Below are positions 1-9,928 of a stretch of DNA of 64,000 nt, piece by piece. The position numbers and the translations under genes are program-made. The DNA lies in the NCBI RefSeq assembly GCF_001636345.1, contig NZ_KV440945.1:1208975-1272974 (forward strand), in the 5' to 3' direction. Numbering within the stretch: the stretch's first letter is position 1; every line of letters starts with the position of its first letter. Origin of the DNA: Cytobacillus gottheilii (lineage in GTDB: Bacteria > Bacillota > Bacilli > Bacillales > Cytobacillaceae). Below the pieces are notes generated by a model, which had not been told where the DNA came from, did no database searches, and saw nothing but the letters and a program-made list of their open reading frames with translations.

Positions 1-1
1 A

Positions 2-226
2 AGTCAGATTGCATTAGGAAACATTCCACCGCATTTTGCGCTTCCAGCACTATTTGCCATTAACGGTCAAGTAGGTGCAGACTTTGTTCCGGTAGGTTTA
101 TCACTTGGTGAAGCTAAGCCTGAAACTGTACAATATGGTGTTCCAGCTGTATTATACAGCCGCTTGATTACTGGTGTTTTAGCTGTTGTTATCGCTTACT
201 TTGCTAGCTTTGGCATGTATAATTAA
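2..226 (+). CDS. srlE: PTS glucitol/sorbitol-type IIBC component, C-terminal fragment
   Basis: The window opens inside this gene; frame 2 is open from the left edge to a TAA at 224-226 (74 residues). The fragment contains [15 protein letters not shown] and DFVPVGLSL, which I recognise from the C-terminus of the SrlE (GutE) membrane subunit, and it ends in a hydrophobic segment. The family imports and phosphorylates hexitols such as glucitol at the membrane. The IIA gene starts 22 bases downstream, so the two are very likely co-transcribed. The real substrate may be another polyol, because the next metabolic gene is a transketolase. Upstream subunits and any dehydrogenase lie outside the window. 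Confidence 0.85.
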   Translation, partial: SQIALGNIPPHFALPALFAINGQVGADFVPVGLSLGEAKPETVQYGVPAVLYSRLITGVLAVVIAYFASFGMYN

Positions 227-248
227 AATGAACACAGGGGGTAATACA

Positions 249-605
249 ATGAGTAAATCGATTATTAAAGAAGTTGGTCCATTAGTTCCTAGTTTTGAAG
301 CGGAAAAAGTAGTTATTTTATTTGGTCCTTCAGCTCCAGCTGAGTTACGGGAAATTTCAGTTATTCATGAGCAGGAAGAAGTAGCAGATGATTTCATCCA
401 AGAGGGTGTAAAGTTTATTGTAGGCAATAAAGAATACACTGTCACAGCTGTTGGTTCTGCAGCCAATGCAAATTTCAAAGAGTTAGGACATATTTCAATC
501 TATTTTCAAGAGCCTGACGGAGATATTCTGCCTGGAGCCGTTTTTGTTAGTCCTTCTGAATTTCCGGTATTTAATGAAGGAGAAGAAATTAAATTCACTA
601 AATAA
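249..605 (+). CDS. srlB: PTS glucitol/sorbitol-type IIA component
   Basis: This protein of 118 residues matches the SrlB (GutB) family in size and context; in the family it takes phosphate from HPr and passes it to the IIB domain of the partner. I chose ATG 249 because a GGGGG ribosome site ends about 9 bases before it; the in-frame ATG at 228 lies upstream of that site. The only histidine in a conserved-looking setting near the N-terminus is in the segment SVIHEQEEV, with another in KELGHISIYF. The gene sits directly after the IIBC fragment and 25 bases before a SorC regulator, consistent with one operon. It is soluble and cytoplasmic. Confidence 0.85.
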   Translation: MSKSIIKEVGPLVPSFEAEKVVILFGPSAPAELREISVIHEQEEVADDFIQEGVKFIVGNKEYTVTAVGSAANANFKELGHISIYFQEPDGDILPGAVFVSPSEFPVFNEGEEIKFTK

Positions 606-630
606 AGAATGAATAGAATGGATGATTTTT

Positions 631-1566
631 ATGTCCTCACTTGAAGATAGAAGATTGTTGGTCAAAGTGGCCAATATGTATTATGAAGAAGGAGCAACTC
701 AATCAGAAATTGCTAAATCAATCGGTGTAAGCCGATCGCTTATTTCTAAATATCTGGCAAAAGCAAAAGAATCAGGAGTCGTCGAAATCATTATACATGA
801 TGATGAAGCACATCCGTATATGGCTCTTGAATCAAAGGTTGAGCGAAGATATGACCTGAGAGAAGTGGTTTGTGTTTCAAGTGGAGAAGGAGAGAGTGTT
901 AAAGCTCGCTTAGGTGCCGCTGCAAGCAAGTACTTATTGCGAATCATAAAGGATGGTCAAACGATCGGGATTTCATCTGGAACAACCCTGAATGAAGTAG
1001 CAAAATCCCTTCCCAGTCAGCATTTTTCAGGTCTCACCATTGTACCGCTCGTTGGCGGGATGGGGGATGAACGGGTAGACATCCACTCTAACAGCATTGT
1101 GGCAAAAGTGGCGGAGAGCTTTCATGCCGACTATAAACTATTGCATGCACCTGTGCTGGTAGATTCAAAAGAGGCAAAGGAAGTCATTGTACAACAATCT
1201 TTTATTAAAACCATTTTTGATATTGCCAGTAAATCGGATATTGCAGTAGTAGGGATTGGCGGTACACCTGAACACTCTACAATGGTGAAATCGTATCTGC
1301 ACCAAGTAAAACAAAAAGAATTTAATTATGAAGGCATAGTAGGAGATATTTGCTACAACTTTATTGACCGTAATGGTGAAGCATTTTCTAACCCGTGGAA
1401 TGATAAGGTCATTACAATGGAGTTGGAAAATCTAAAGAAAATACCTTTGGTTATTGGTGTTGCAAGCGGTAAGGAAAAAGTTGAAGCCATACGAACTTCA
1501 CTGGTCGCAAAATTAATTGATGTTCTTATTACAGATGAAAATACAGCGAAAGAACTATTAGATTGA
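631..1566 (+). CDS. SorC-family sugar-responsive transcriptional regulator
   Basis: About 311 residues. An N-terminal helix-turn-helix (roughly residues 15-55, with TQSEIAKSIGVSRSLISKYL) is followed by a C-terminal sugar-binding domain with the family's GISSGTTLNEVA and VPLVGGMGD signatures. SorC-family proteins bind phosphorylated sugars and activate or repress neighbouring polyol genes. ATG 631 is preferred over the in-frame ATG at 622 because a GGATGA site sits about 6 bases upstream. It follows the PTS IIA gene and precedes a transketolase, so it probably controls this locus. A second SorC gene at 3899 is clearly similar in the DNA-binding region. The inducer is not known. Confidence 0.85.
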   Translation: MSSLEDRRLLVKVANMYYEEGATQSEIAKSIGVSRSLISKYLAKAKESGVVEIIIHDDEAHPYMALESKVERRYDLREVVCVSSGEGESVKARLGAAASKYLLRIIKDGQTIGISSGTTLNEVAKSLPSQHFSGLTIVPLVGGMGDERVDIHSNSIVAKVAESFHADYKLLHAPVLVDSKEAKEVIVQQSFIKTIFDIASKSDIAVVGIGGTPEHSTMVKSYLHQVKQKEFNYEGIVGDICYNFIDRNGEAFSNPWNDKVITMELENLKKIPLVIGVASGKEKVEAIRTSLVAKLIDVLITDENTAKELLD

Positions 1567-1577
1567 AGCAATTAGGA

Positions 1578-1609
1578 AATGAGGTGATGAAGTAACATAT
1601 CACCTCATT
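1578..1609 (+). terminator. Hairpin after SorC gene, weak terminator
   Basis: A perfect 11-bp inverted repeat (AATGAGGTGAT / ATCACCTCATT, loop 10) begins 12 bases after the SorC stop. The tail is AT-rich rather than a clean T-run, so it may attenuate rather than fully stop transcription into the transketolase gene. Confidence 0.55.
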
Positions 1610-1650
1610 ATTTATTATCTTATTCTTTTCGTTAATGGGGGAGTTTGAAA

Positions 1651-3672
1651 ATGACAAAATTTATAGATCAGCTGTCAATTGATACGATACGTACACTTTC
1701 AATAGATGGAGTTGAAAAAGCGAATTCAGGTCATCCGGGGATGCCAATGGGTGCAGCGCCAATGGCTTATACACTGTGGACAAAGTTTATGAATCAAAAT
1801 CCATCAGATCCTAATTGGTTTAATAGAGATCGATTTGTGTTATCTGCGGGGCACGGATCAATGCTTTTGTATAGTCTTCTTCACTTGTCTCATTATGATT
1901 TATCAATGGATGAGTTAAAGTCTTTCCGCCAATGGGGAAGTAAAACTCCTGGCCACCCTGAATATGGTCACACACCTGGAGTGGATGCAACAACGGGACC
2001 ACTTGGTCAAGGTGTTGCGACAGCAGTGGGGATGGCAATGGCGGAAAAGCATTTAGCAGCAAGATACAATAGAGAAAATTACTCTATCATTGACCATTTT
2101 ACATATGTTATTTGCGGAGATGGGGATTTAATGGAAGGAGTCTCCTCTGAGGCGTCTTCACTAGCAGGCCACTTAGGACTGGGAAAATTAATTGTTTTAT
2201 ACGATTCAAATGATATTTCACTAGATGGAGACTTACATAAATCTTTTTCTGAAAGTGTTGAAAATCGTTATAAGGCCTATGGCTGGCAAGTCATTCGAGT
2301 TGAAGATGGAAATGATGTGGCCGAAATTTCTTCAGCTATACAAGAAGCACAAAAAGATCTTGATCGTCCCACTCTAATAGAGGTGAAAACAACAATTGGA
2401 TTTGGCTCACCCAATAAATCAGGAAAATCGGTTTCGCATGGCGCGCCACTTGGTTTAGAAGAAGCCGAATTGACAAAGAAATCTTATGGATGGGAATATG
2501 AGACATTTTATGTTCCTGAAGAAGTATATAAACATTTTGATATAGAAGTACACGAAGCAGGTAAAGCCAAGCAGGAAGATTGGAATTCTGCTTTTGAATC
2601 CTATTCAAAAACCTACCCTGAACTGGCGGCAGAGCTGGAGAAGGCAATTACTCAGAAGCTGCCAAGTGAACTGGAGACAAAATTAACAACGTATGAAGCT
2701 GGAAAGTCTATGGCGACAAGGGCATCTTCAGGCAAGACGATTAATGAAATAGCTGAGATGGTTCCATTTTTCTTTGGAGGATCTGCTGACTTAGCTGGCT
2801 CTAATAAAACTTATATGAATCAAAAAGGTGATTTCTCTAAGTTAGATGCCAGCGGAAAAAACATATGGTATGGTGTTCGTGAGTTTGCTATGGGTGCAGC
2901 AATGAATGGAATCGCTCTGCACGGTGGATTAAAAACATATGCCGGTACTTTCTTTGTATTTTCAGATTACTTAAGACCAGCTATTCGTCTGGCAGCACTA
3001 ATGAAATTACCTGTTACCTATGTGTTCACACACGATAGTATAGCTGTTGGAGAGGACGGTCCTACACATGAACCTGTAGAACAATTAGCAGCATTGCGTT
3101 CAATGCCTGGACTTTCCGTGATCCGTCCCGCCGATGGAAACGAGTCAACAGCAGCTTGGAAAATTGCTTTAGAATCAAGTGATACACCAACAGCACTAGT
3201 ACTATCACGCCAGGACCTTCCTGTACTAGAAGGAACAGTTGAAGGGGTGCACGATAATGTTGAAAAAGGAGCATATGTTATATCACCAAGTAAAGGGGAA
3301 GAAGCAGATGTCCTTTTACTGGCTTCCGGTTCAGAAGTCAGCTTGGCAATAGAAGCTAAAAAAGCCCTTTCTGCAGAAGGGATTGATGTTTCAGTTATCA
3401 GCATGCCTTCTTGGGATCGTTTTGACAAACAGTCTTCGGTCTATAAGGAGTCCGTTTTACCAAGAAATATAACAAAAAGAATTGCTATTGAAATGGGCAC
3501 ATCATTTGGCTGGGAAAGGTATCTCGGCTTTGATGGTGATATCATTTCCATTGATACGTTTGGAGCATCTGCACCAGGAGATAAGGTTGTAGCAGAATAC
3601 GGCTTTACTGTAGAAAATGTGGTGGAAAAAGTGAAGCAGCAACTATCAAAGAACGTGGCTGCAGGAGTATAG
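1651..3672 (+). CDS. tkt: Transketolase
   Basis: A full-length transketolase of 673 residues, the usual size. It transfers two-carbon units between ketose and aldose phosphates in the non-oxidative pentose phosphate pathway, using thiamine diphosphate and a divalent metal. Visible signatures are the N-terminal [16 protein letters not shown], the cofactor motif starting [13 protein letters not shown], the substrate-loop HGAPLG, and the pyrimidine domain with [17 protein letters not shown] 1651 follows a GGGGGAG site; the in-frame TTG at 1645 is too close to it. Lying between two SorC regulators beside a polyol PTS, it is probably a dedicated second copy handling pentose phosphates from this pathway; the genome's main copy would be elsewhere. 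Confidence 0.95.
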   Translation: MTKFIDQLSIDTIRTLSIDGVEKANSGHPGMPMGAAPMAYTLWTKFMNQNPSDPNWFNRDRFVLSAGHGSMLLYSLLHLSHYDLSMDELKSFRQWGSKTPGHPEYGHTPGVDATTGPLGQGVATAVGMAMAEKHLAARYNRENYSIIDHFTYVICGDGDLMEGVSSEASSLAGHLGLGKLIVLYDSNDISLDGDLHKSFSESVENRYKAYGWQVIRVEDGNDVAEISSAIQEAQKDLDRPTLIEVKTTIGFGSPNKSGKSVSHGAPLGLEEAELTKKSYGWEYETFYVPEEVYKHFDIEVHEAGKAKQEDWNSAFESYSKTYPELAAELEKAITQKLPSELETKLTTYEAGKSMATRASSGKTINEIAEMVPFFFGGSADLAGSNKTYMNQKGDFSKLDASGKNIWYGVREFAMGAAMNGIALHGGLKTYAGTFFVFSDYLRPAIRLAALMKLPVTYVFTHDSIAVGEDGPTHEPVEQLAALRSMPGLSVIRPADGNESTAAWKIALESSDTPTALVLSRQDLPVLEGTVEGVHDNVEKGAYVISPSKGEEADVLLLASGSEVSLAIEAKKALSAEGIDVSVISMPSWDRFDKQSSVYKESVLPRNITKRIAIEMGTSFGWERYLGFDGDIISIDTFGASAPGDKVVAEYGFTVENVVEKVKQQLSKNVAAGV

Positions 3673-3704
3673 ATGTAGACTGATTTAATCATTAAAACAT
3701 TTAT

Positions 3705-3738
3705 AACCGAAGCCATTCTAATGTGGTTTCGGTTTTTT
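3705..3738 (+). terminator. Rho-independent terminator after tkt
   Basis: Stem AACCGAAGCCA / TGGTTTCGGTT (one mismatch) followed by six T. It ends the PTS-SorC-tkt transcript, so the second SorC gene should have its own promoter. Confidence 0.85.
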
Positions 3739-3898
3739 ATGAGAAAATATAAGATAGCGGAAGTTCTCTCTCTATTGTTCAGTTAATGTCCGTGATGTTT
3801 TCGAACGACATACCATGGTCAGTGCTTTTCCATGAATCGTGTTGTAAAATGAAGATATTAGGAAATGTTGGGCAGTATTAAAAGGAGAGAATAGAAGA

Positions 3899-4855
3899 AT
3901 GGACTGGCAGGAAAAACGTTACATGGTGAAAGTGTGCAGTATGTATTATCATGATGGACTCACACAAGCAGAAATCGCAAAAAAATTAGGTGTGTCCAGA
4001 CCCGTTATTTCTAAATTGCTTCAAAAAGCGAAAGATGAGGGGATTGTGCGAGTATATATAATGGAAGAAAGTGTTCGCACGGTTGAATTAGAAAGAGAAT
4101 TGGAAGATAAGTTCGAACTGGCTGATGCTGTTGTCATCCCGCATAATGGATTATCTGGTGAAATGGCCAGACGTGCTATTGGACAAGCTGCAGCACATTA
4201 TATTTCACAAAATCTAAAAAATGTCGAAAATATTGGAATCTCTTGGGGAGAGACGCTGGCTCATTTCGTCAATGAATTTCCCTTCCTGAAAAAAGATGAT
4301 ATTACCGTTGTCCCATTAGAAGGCGGCATGGGGATTAAAAATGTAAACATACATGCCAATCAGCTTGCGAATGAACTTGCTAAAAAATTGCATGGCAATT
4401 GTACTTATCTATATGCACCTGCAATCGTCGAAAACGAAGAATTAAAGCAGCGATTAATGTCAACTCAAGATATACAAGCAGTATTGGAAATTGCCCGAAA
4501 CGTGGATATCGCGATTGTTGGGATAGGGAATCCTTTCGAAGATTCAACACTCAGAAAAGTAGGATACATAGAAGAGCAGGATCTGCAGGAGTTAGAAAAG
4601 AAAGAAGTTGTTGGTGATATTGGTTTCCGCTTTTTTAATATCAGTGGTCAGTCTATCAACGACTCACTTACATCCAAAATTATTGGTGTGGAATTAGAAG
4701 AATTTAAAGAAATTAAAAAGGTCATTTGTATTGTAGAAGGAACCCATAAGGTAGATAGTCTGCTTGGAGCTCTTAAAGGCGGTTTTATTGATATCTTAAT
4801 TACGGATGAAATGACAGCCGGTGCTTTAATGAATAAGGACAGTGCTGGATTGTAA
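3899..4855 (+). CDS. Second SorC-family transcriptional regulator
   Basis: 318 residues with the same layout as the regulator at 631: helix-turn-helix (TQAEIAKKLGVSRPVISKLL, about residues 20-40) then a sugar-binding domain with GISWGETLAHFV and VPLEGGMGI. ATG 3899 has an AAAGGAGAG site about 9 bases upstream. It lies 40 bases before a cupin gene, with which it is probably co-transcribed, and follows the terminated tkt gene. The two SorC proteins look like paralogues; they may recognise different sugar phosphates or form a two-step control of the same locus. No operator could be assigned. Confidence 0.85.
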   Translation: MDWQEKRYMVKVCSMYYHDGLTQAEIAKKLGVSRPVISKLLQKAKDEGIVRVYIMEESVRTVELERELEDKFELADAVVIPHNGLSGEMARRAIGQAAAHYISQNLKNVENIGISWGETLAHFVNEFPFLKKDDITVVPLEGGMGIKNVNIHANQLANELAKKLHGNCTYLYAPAIVENEELKQRLMSTQDIQAVLEIARNVDIAIVGIGNPFEDSTLRKVGYIEEQDLQELEKKEVVGDIGFRFFNISGQSINDSLTSKIIGVELEEFKEIKKVICIVEGTHKVDSLLGALKGGFIDILITDEMTAGALMNKDSAGL

Positions 4856-4895
4856 ATAGTATTTGAACTAAAAAATCGCCCAGAGGGAGGTACGT

Positions 4896-5321
4896 ATGGA
4901 TAAAAAAATGTTTATAGTTAAAAATGATGAAATTCAAAATGCTCTTCTCAATAGTACAAGACAATATTTAACAGGTAAGTTAGCACTTCCGCAAGAGTTA
5001 AATTACTTTGAAGATGAAAAATTAGAAATTGGCATTACATCCTACTCAGATGCATCTGCAGAAATGCCGCATTATCATACAAAAGCTCATGAATATCAGT
5101 TTTTAGTCAGCGGTGTAACAGAGTATCTTGATCTGGATACAGGTGAAACCTACAGATTTGAACAAGGAGATTTTTACGTAACTCCTCCAGGAATTAAGTA
5201 TGCGCAAAGATCACTGCCAGGTACAACCATATTTTTTATCAAGTCACCAGGCGGAAATGACAAAGTCTCGATAGAAGCAACACAAGAAGTAAGAGATTGG
5301 ATGAATCAGCAAGTTAAATAA
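4896..5321 (+). CDS. Cupin-domain protein, function unknown
   Basis: A single-domain cupin of 141 residues. The first cupin motif is visible as MPHYHTKAHEYQF (His59, His61, His65 and Glu66 as candidate metal ligands), and the second as FEQGDFYVTPPGIKYA, where the usual second histidine is replaced by lysine or tyrosine. It could be a sugar isomerase, a sugar-phosphate-binding accessory protein or a small dioxygenase; the sequence alone does not decide. ATG 4896 has a GGGAGG site. It is paired with the second SorC regulator at a polyol PTS/transketolase locus, which points to carbohydrate metabolism. Confidence 0.7.
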   Translation: MDKKMFIVKNDEIQNALLNSTRQYLTGKLALPQELNYFEDEKLEIGITSYSDASAEMPHYHTKAHEYQFLVSGVTEYLDLDTGETYRFEQGDFYVTPPGIKYAQRSLPGTTIFFIKSPGGNDKVSIEATQEVRDWMNQQVK

Positions 5322-5330
5322 GCAGGTAAA

Positions 5331-5363
5331 AAAAGGGGCAAAAATACATTTTGCTCCTTTTTA
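5331..5363 (+). terminator. Rho-independent terminator after cupin gene
   Basis: Stem AAAAGGGGCAAAA / TTTTGCTCCTTTT (one G-T pair, loop about 5), ending in a T-rich tail. It separates the polyol locus from the RpiR gene. Confidence 0.85.
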
Positions 5364-5562
5364 TTTTTGAAATTATTCACACGTAATGCAGGTAATGCCC
5401 CACTTATTGGTGAGAGAGATGACTTGATTAAAACAAATGATTTAGCATATTCCTCGGCAGTCTGAAATTACTTAGACCCCATGAAAGAGGAATACCTGAA
5501 TAAAAATAGAAATATAAAGCAAATACTTCTGATTTAGTACATGGAATGATAGTCGCAATTAT

Positions 5563-5587
5563 GTAAGAAAGTGTAAGTGCTTCTTAC
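5563..5587. promoter_or_regulatory. Inverted repeat before rpiR-type gene, possible operator
   Basis: GTAAGAA at 5563-5569 and TTCTTAC at 5581-5587 form a perfect 7-bp inverted repeat, ending 14 bases before the regulator's start codon. It could be an autoregulatory site or an mRNA hairpin. It is unlike the palindrome at 6379, so a shared operator is not supported. Confidence 0.3.
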
Positions 5588-5601
5588 GGAAGGAGGACCA
5601 A

Positions 5602-6330
5602 ATGTTTTCAAACAAAATCATCTCATCGTTCAATGAAATGGAATGCTCGTTATACAAATATGTCATAACAAATGCTGAAAAGGTCACTTATATGAGAATA
5701 AGAGAATTGGCAGATGAAACACATGTATCAACTTCATCTATTTTGCGCTTCTGCAGAAAGCTGGATTGCGAGGGATTTTCAGAGTTTAAAGTGAAACTTA
5801 AGCTCTATATTGCGAAAAACCAGCCTGAAGAGTTAAAAAGCACTCAGCATGCCCTCTCAGAATTTGTTGAGCGGACGTTAAAAGGCAGCTTTGAGTCTTA
5901 TATAGAAGAGACAGCTTCCTTTATTTCAAAAGCAGAAAGTGTGATTTTTTTAGGTATTGGCAGCTCAGGAATTATGGCGGAATATGGGTCACGCTATTTG
6001 TCGAGTCTTGGGAAGTTCTCTCTTTATATTAAAGACCCTTTCTTTCCCATTCATTCAAAATACTCTAATGATAGTGTAACCATTGCCCTCAGTGTCTCAG
6101 GAGAAACAATGGAAATCATTGATTTGATTAAAAAATTAAAGGAAGAAGGCAGTACAATTGTGAGCATCACCAATCATAAAGATTGCACGATTGCGAGAAT
6201 TTCAGATTTAAATATTTCCTATTATGTCACAGAAGAATACCGGAGCAAATCGAATATTACTACACAAATTCCAGTTGTCTATTTACTGGAAACGATCGCA
6301 AAGGAAATTTATAAACAGGCTAACAGTTAA
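5602..6330 (+). CDS. RpiR-family (HTH-SIS) transcriptional regulator
   Basis: 242 residues: an N-terminal HTH_6 domain (about 1-77, with IRELADETHVSTSSILRFCRKL) and a C-terminal SIS phosphosugar-binding domain (about 105-240, with VIFLGIGSSGIMAEYGSRYL and SVSGETMEIIDLIKKLK). RpiR proteins sense sugar phosphates and control adjacent catabolic operons. It is shorter than the usual 280 or so residues but both domains look complete. ATG 5602 follows a strong GGAAGGAGG site. It lies immediately upstream of the beta-glucoside operon in the same direction, so it is the best candidate for binding the palindrome in that operon's promoter, with a phospho-beta-glucoside as likely effector. Confidence 0.88.
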   Translation: MFSNKIISSFNEMECSLYKYVITNAEKVTYMRIRELADETHVSTSSILRFCRKLDCEGFSEFKVKLKLYIAKNQPEELKSTQHALSEFVERTLKGSFESYIEETASFISKAESVIFLGIGSSGIMAEYGSRYLSSLGKFSLYIKDPFFPIHSKYSNDSVTIALSVSGETMEIIDLIKKLKEEGSTIVSITNHKDCTIARISDLNISYYVTEEYRSKSNITTQIPVVYLLETIAKEIYKQANS

Positions 6331-6378
6331 GGAACATCCTGTTTCAATCTTGGAACAAGTAACAATGTATGATACAAA

Positions 6379-6400
6379 ATACAAATTTTAAAATTTGTAT
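6379..6400. promoter_or_regulatory. Perfect 22-bp palindrome, probable operator of beta-glucoside operon
   Basis: ATACAAATTTT is followed directly by its reverse complement AAAATTTGTAT with no spacer. It ends exactly at the predicted -35 box (6400-6405) of the GH1-PTS operon, a position suited to repression or activation. The RpiR gene 50 bases upstream is the natural candidate, but the binding protein is inferred. Confidence 0.6.
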
Positions 6401-6428
6401 TTACTCTGTAAATGAAAGCGTATACAAT
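6400..6428 (+). promoter_or_regulatory. Predicted sigma-A promoter of beta-glucoside operon
   Basis: TTTACT (6400-6405), a 17-base spacer and TACAAT (6423-6428). Both boxes are partial matches to the consensus, but the spacing is ideal and regulatory sites overlap each end. Confidence 0.55.
6412..6426 (+). promoter_or_regulatory. cre site (CcpA operator) of beta-glucoside operon
   Basis: ATGAAAGCGTATACA fits every position of the cre consensus WTGNAANCGNWNNCW. It overlaps the predicted -10 box, so CcpA bound with HPr-Ser-P would block transcription when preferred sugars are present. The ccpA gene itself is at 59865. Confidence 0.75.
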
Positions 6429-6453
6429 ATTATATATAGAAAGAGGTGATTAA

Positions 6454-8234
<1,781 letters not shown>

Positions 8235-8257
8235 AAAAAGAATATAGGGGGTAAATC

Positions 8258-9604
8258 ATGGGATTCATGGATCGCTTTGAACGTGTAATGGAAAAGGCGC
8301 TTGTGCCAGTAGCAGCAAAGCTGAATTCTCAGCGTCATATTGTCGCCATTCGGGATGCGTTTATATTGGCATTTCCGATCACGCTTGCTGGATCATTAAT
8401 TGTTCTATTAAACTTTGCGGTGCTTGCACCAGATGGCTTTATTGCTAAGATGCTATTTTTGCATAAATTATTTCCTAATCTGGCAGATTTTCAGCAGGTT
8501 TTTGCACCTGTCTTAAATGGTTCAACTAGTATTCTATCTATTTTCATCGTCTTTCTGATAGCGAGGAATATAGCCATTGCTTTAAAGGCCGATGATTTGT
8601 TGTGTGGACTGACGGCTTTATCTGTATTTTTTATCGTATATCCTGAATATATCATTGTTGATGGTGCAAGCCTGCTATCTACCCAATGGGTGGGTGCTCA
8701 AGGGTTATTTGTGGCGATGCTGATTGGTTTGCTCGTAGGAGAAGTTTTCAGTAAGCTGTCAAAAGCAAAGAGACTGCAGATTAAAATGCCTGCATCTGTG
8801 CCTCCAGCCATTTCAAGAACGTTTCTAGTACTTTTCCCGATTGTAATCATTACGATTCTTTTCTCAATTGGTAACGCTATCATCTTAGCGATTTTCCCAG
8901 ATGGCATTCATGAATTAATTTACACATTAATTCAAACGCCTTTAAAAGATTTAGGCACCAATATTGTTTCTTTGGTCATCTTAGCAATTGTTTCTAACTT
9001 GCTTTGGGTATTTGGTATTCATGGACCAAATACGATTGCAGCTATACGTGAGGGCATGTTTGCAGAAGCTGGTCTTGAAAATTTAGAGTTTGTTGCAGCA
9101 AATGGAACAGCATGGGGAGCACCGTATCCTGTTACTTGGGCCATTAATGATGCATTTGCCAACTACGGCGGATCTGGAATGACGCTAGGATTGATTATCG
9201 CCATCTTTATTGCCTCAAGAAGGAAAGACTATCGGGATATCGGAAAGCTTTCCATCGCGCCGGGTCTCTTTAATATTAATGAACCGATCATTTTCGGATT
9301 GCCGGTTGTGTTAAATCCAATCTTAATTGTGCCATTTATTCTTGTACCTGCGATTAATATCATCATCGGATATATAGCGATTACGACAGAGCTCATACCG
9401 CCAATCGCGTATTCGGTTCCATGGACCACTCCAGGACCGCTGATCGCCTTCTTTGGCACAGGCGGAAACTGGCTAGCGTTAATTATAGGGTTTGTGTGCT
9501 TAGCGATTTCTACACTCATTTACCTGCCATTTGTTATTGCGGCAAATAAAGCAGCAAATGCTCAGAAGTCAGTAGAAACAGATTCTAAAAATGTATCAAT
9601 GTAA
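8258..9604 (+). CDS. PTS lactose/cellobiose-family IIC permease
   Basis: 448 residues with many hydrophobic segments, matching the EIIC of the cellobiose/lichenan group (LicC/CelB). It forms the membrane channel for beta-glucosides. Family-like segments are FGIHGPNTIAAIREGMF near the middle and the conserved NINEPIIFGLPVVLNP loop that contributes to sugar binding. ATG 8258 has a GGGGGT site. The short extension after the last membrane segment (KAANAQKSVETDSKNVSM) is hydrophilic. It is followed by a strong hairpin that may separate the first three genes from the rest of the operon. Confidence 0.93.
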   Translation: MGFMDRFERVMEKALVPVAAKLNSQRHIVAIRDAFILAFPITLAGSLIVLLNFAVLAPDGFIAKMLFLHKLFPNLADFQQVFAPVLNGSTSILSIFIVFLIARNIAIALKADDLLCGLTALSVFFIVYPEYIIVDGASLLSTQWVGAQGLFVAMLIGLLVGEVFSKLSKAKRLQIKMPASVPPAISRTFLVLFPIVIITILFSIGNAIILAIFPDGIHELIYTLIQTPLKDLGTNIVSLVILAIVSNLLWVFGIHGPNTIAAIREGMFAEAGLENLEFVAANGTAWGAPYPVTWAINDAFANYGGSGMTLGLIIAIFIASRRKDYRDIGKLSIAPGLFNINEPIIFGLPVVLNPILIVPFILVPAINIIIGYIAITTELIPPIAYSVPWTTPGPLIAFFGTGGNWLALIIGFVCLAISTLIYLPFVIAANKAANAQKSVETDSKNVSM

Positions 9605-9621
9605 TTTTCATTAAAAGCTGG

Positions 9622-9651
9622 TGCTCCCGCCATGAACAGATGGCGGGAGCA
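9622..9651 (+). other. Strong intra-operon hairpin without T-run
   Basis: TGCTCCCGCCAT / ATGGCGGGAGCA is a perfect 12-bp GC-rich stem with a 6-base loop, 17 bases after the IIC stop. No T-run follows, so it is not a classical terminator. It may protect the 3' end of the GH1-IIB-IIC message after processing, so that the PTS proteins outnumber the downstream products. Confidence 0.5.
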
Positions 9652-9680
9652 TTAAGGATATGTATTGGAAGGAGAGAACG

Positions 9681-9914
9681 ATGGAAACTTATCACGCGCA
9701 GATGAACTGTGGACAAATCTCATATATTTGTGATTTTTTTAAAGATTACCAGGATGATCATGTGAAAACCGATCTGCAATCCTCTAATAGGGTCCAAGCG
9801 GTTTTTTCTGTTTCAACTGAACTAGAGAAAGACGACGCAGAAAGACATTTAAAACAAGTATTCAAAGAATCAAAGTTTGGACCAGGTCTTTATTATTCCA
9901 TCAAGGTGCTGTAG
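9681..9914 (+). CDS. Small protein of unknown function in beta-glucoside operon
   Basis: 77 residues, not recognised. ATG 9681 is preceded by a good GGAAGGAGAG site, and the stop lies 14 bases before the kinase start, so it is almost certainly translated. The sequence is soluble, with no signal peptide or membrane segment, and an alternating strand/helix pattern (a basic-acidic helix around ELEKDDAERHLKQVFKES and a final strand GLYYSIKVL) that would suit a small alpha/beta fold. Two cysteines (CGQISYIC) sit near the N-terminus. Its place between the IIC and ROK kinase genes suggests a role in sugar uptake or its control, but no function can be assigned. Confidence 0.65.
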   Translation: METYHAQMNCGQISYICDFFKDYQDDHVKTDLQSSNRVQAVFSVSTELEKDDAERHLKQVFKESKFGPGLYYSIKVL

Positions 9915-9928
9915 AAGGAGTGGTAGGT

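Noticed and set aside
5402-5600. cre site in front of the RpiR gene
   Set aside because: I scanned for WTGNAANCGNWNNCW by eye and found no match; only the site at 6412 fits.
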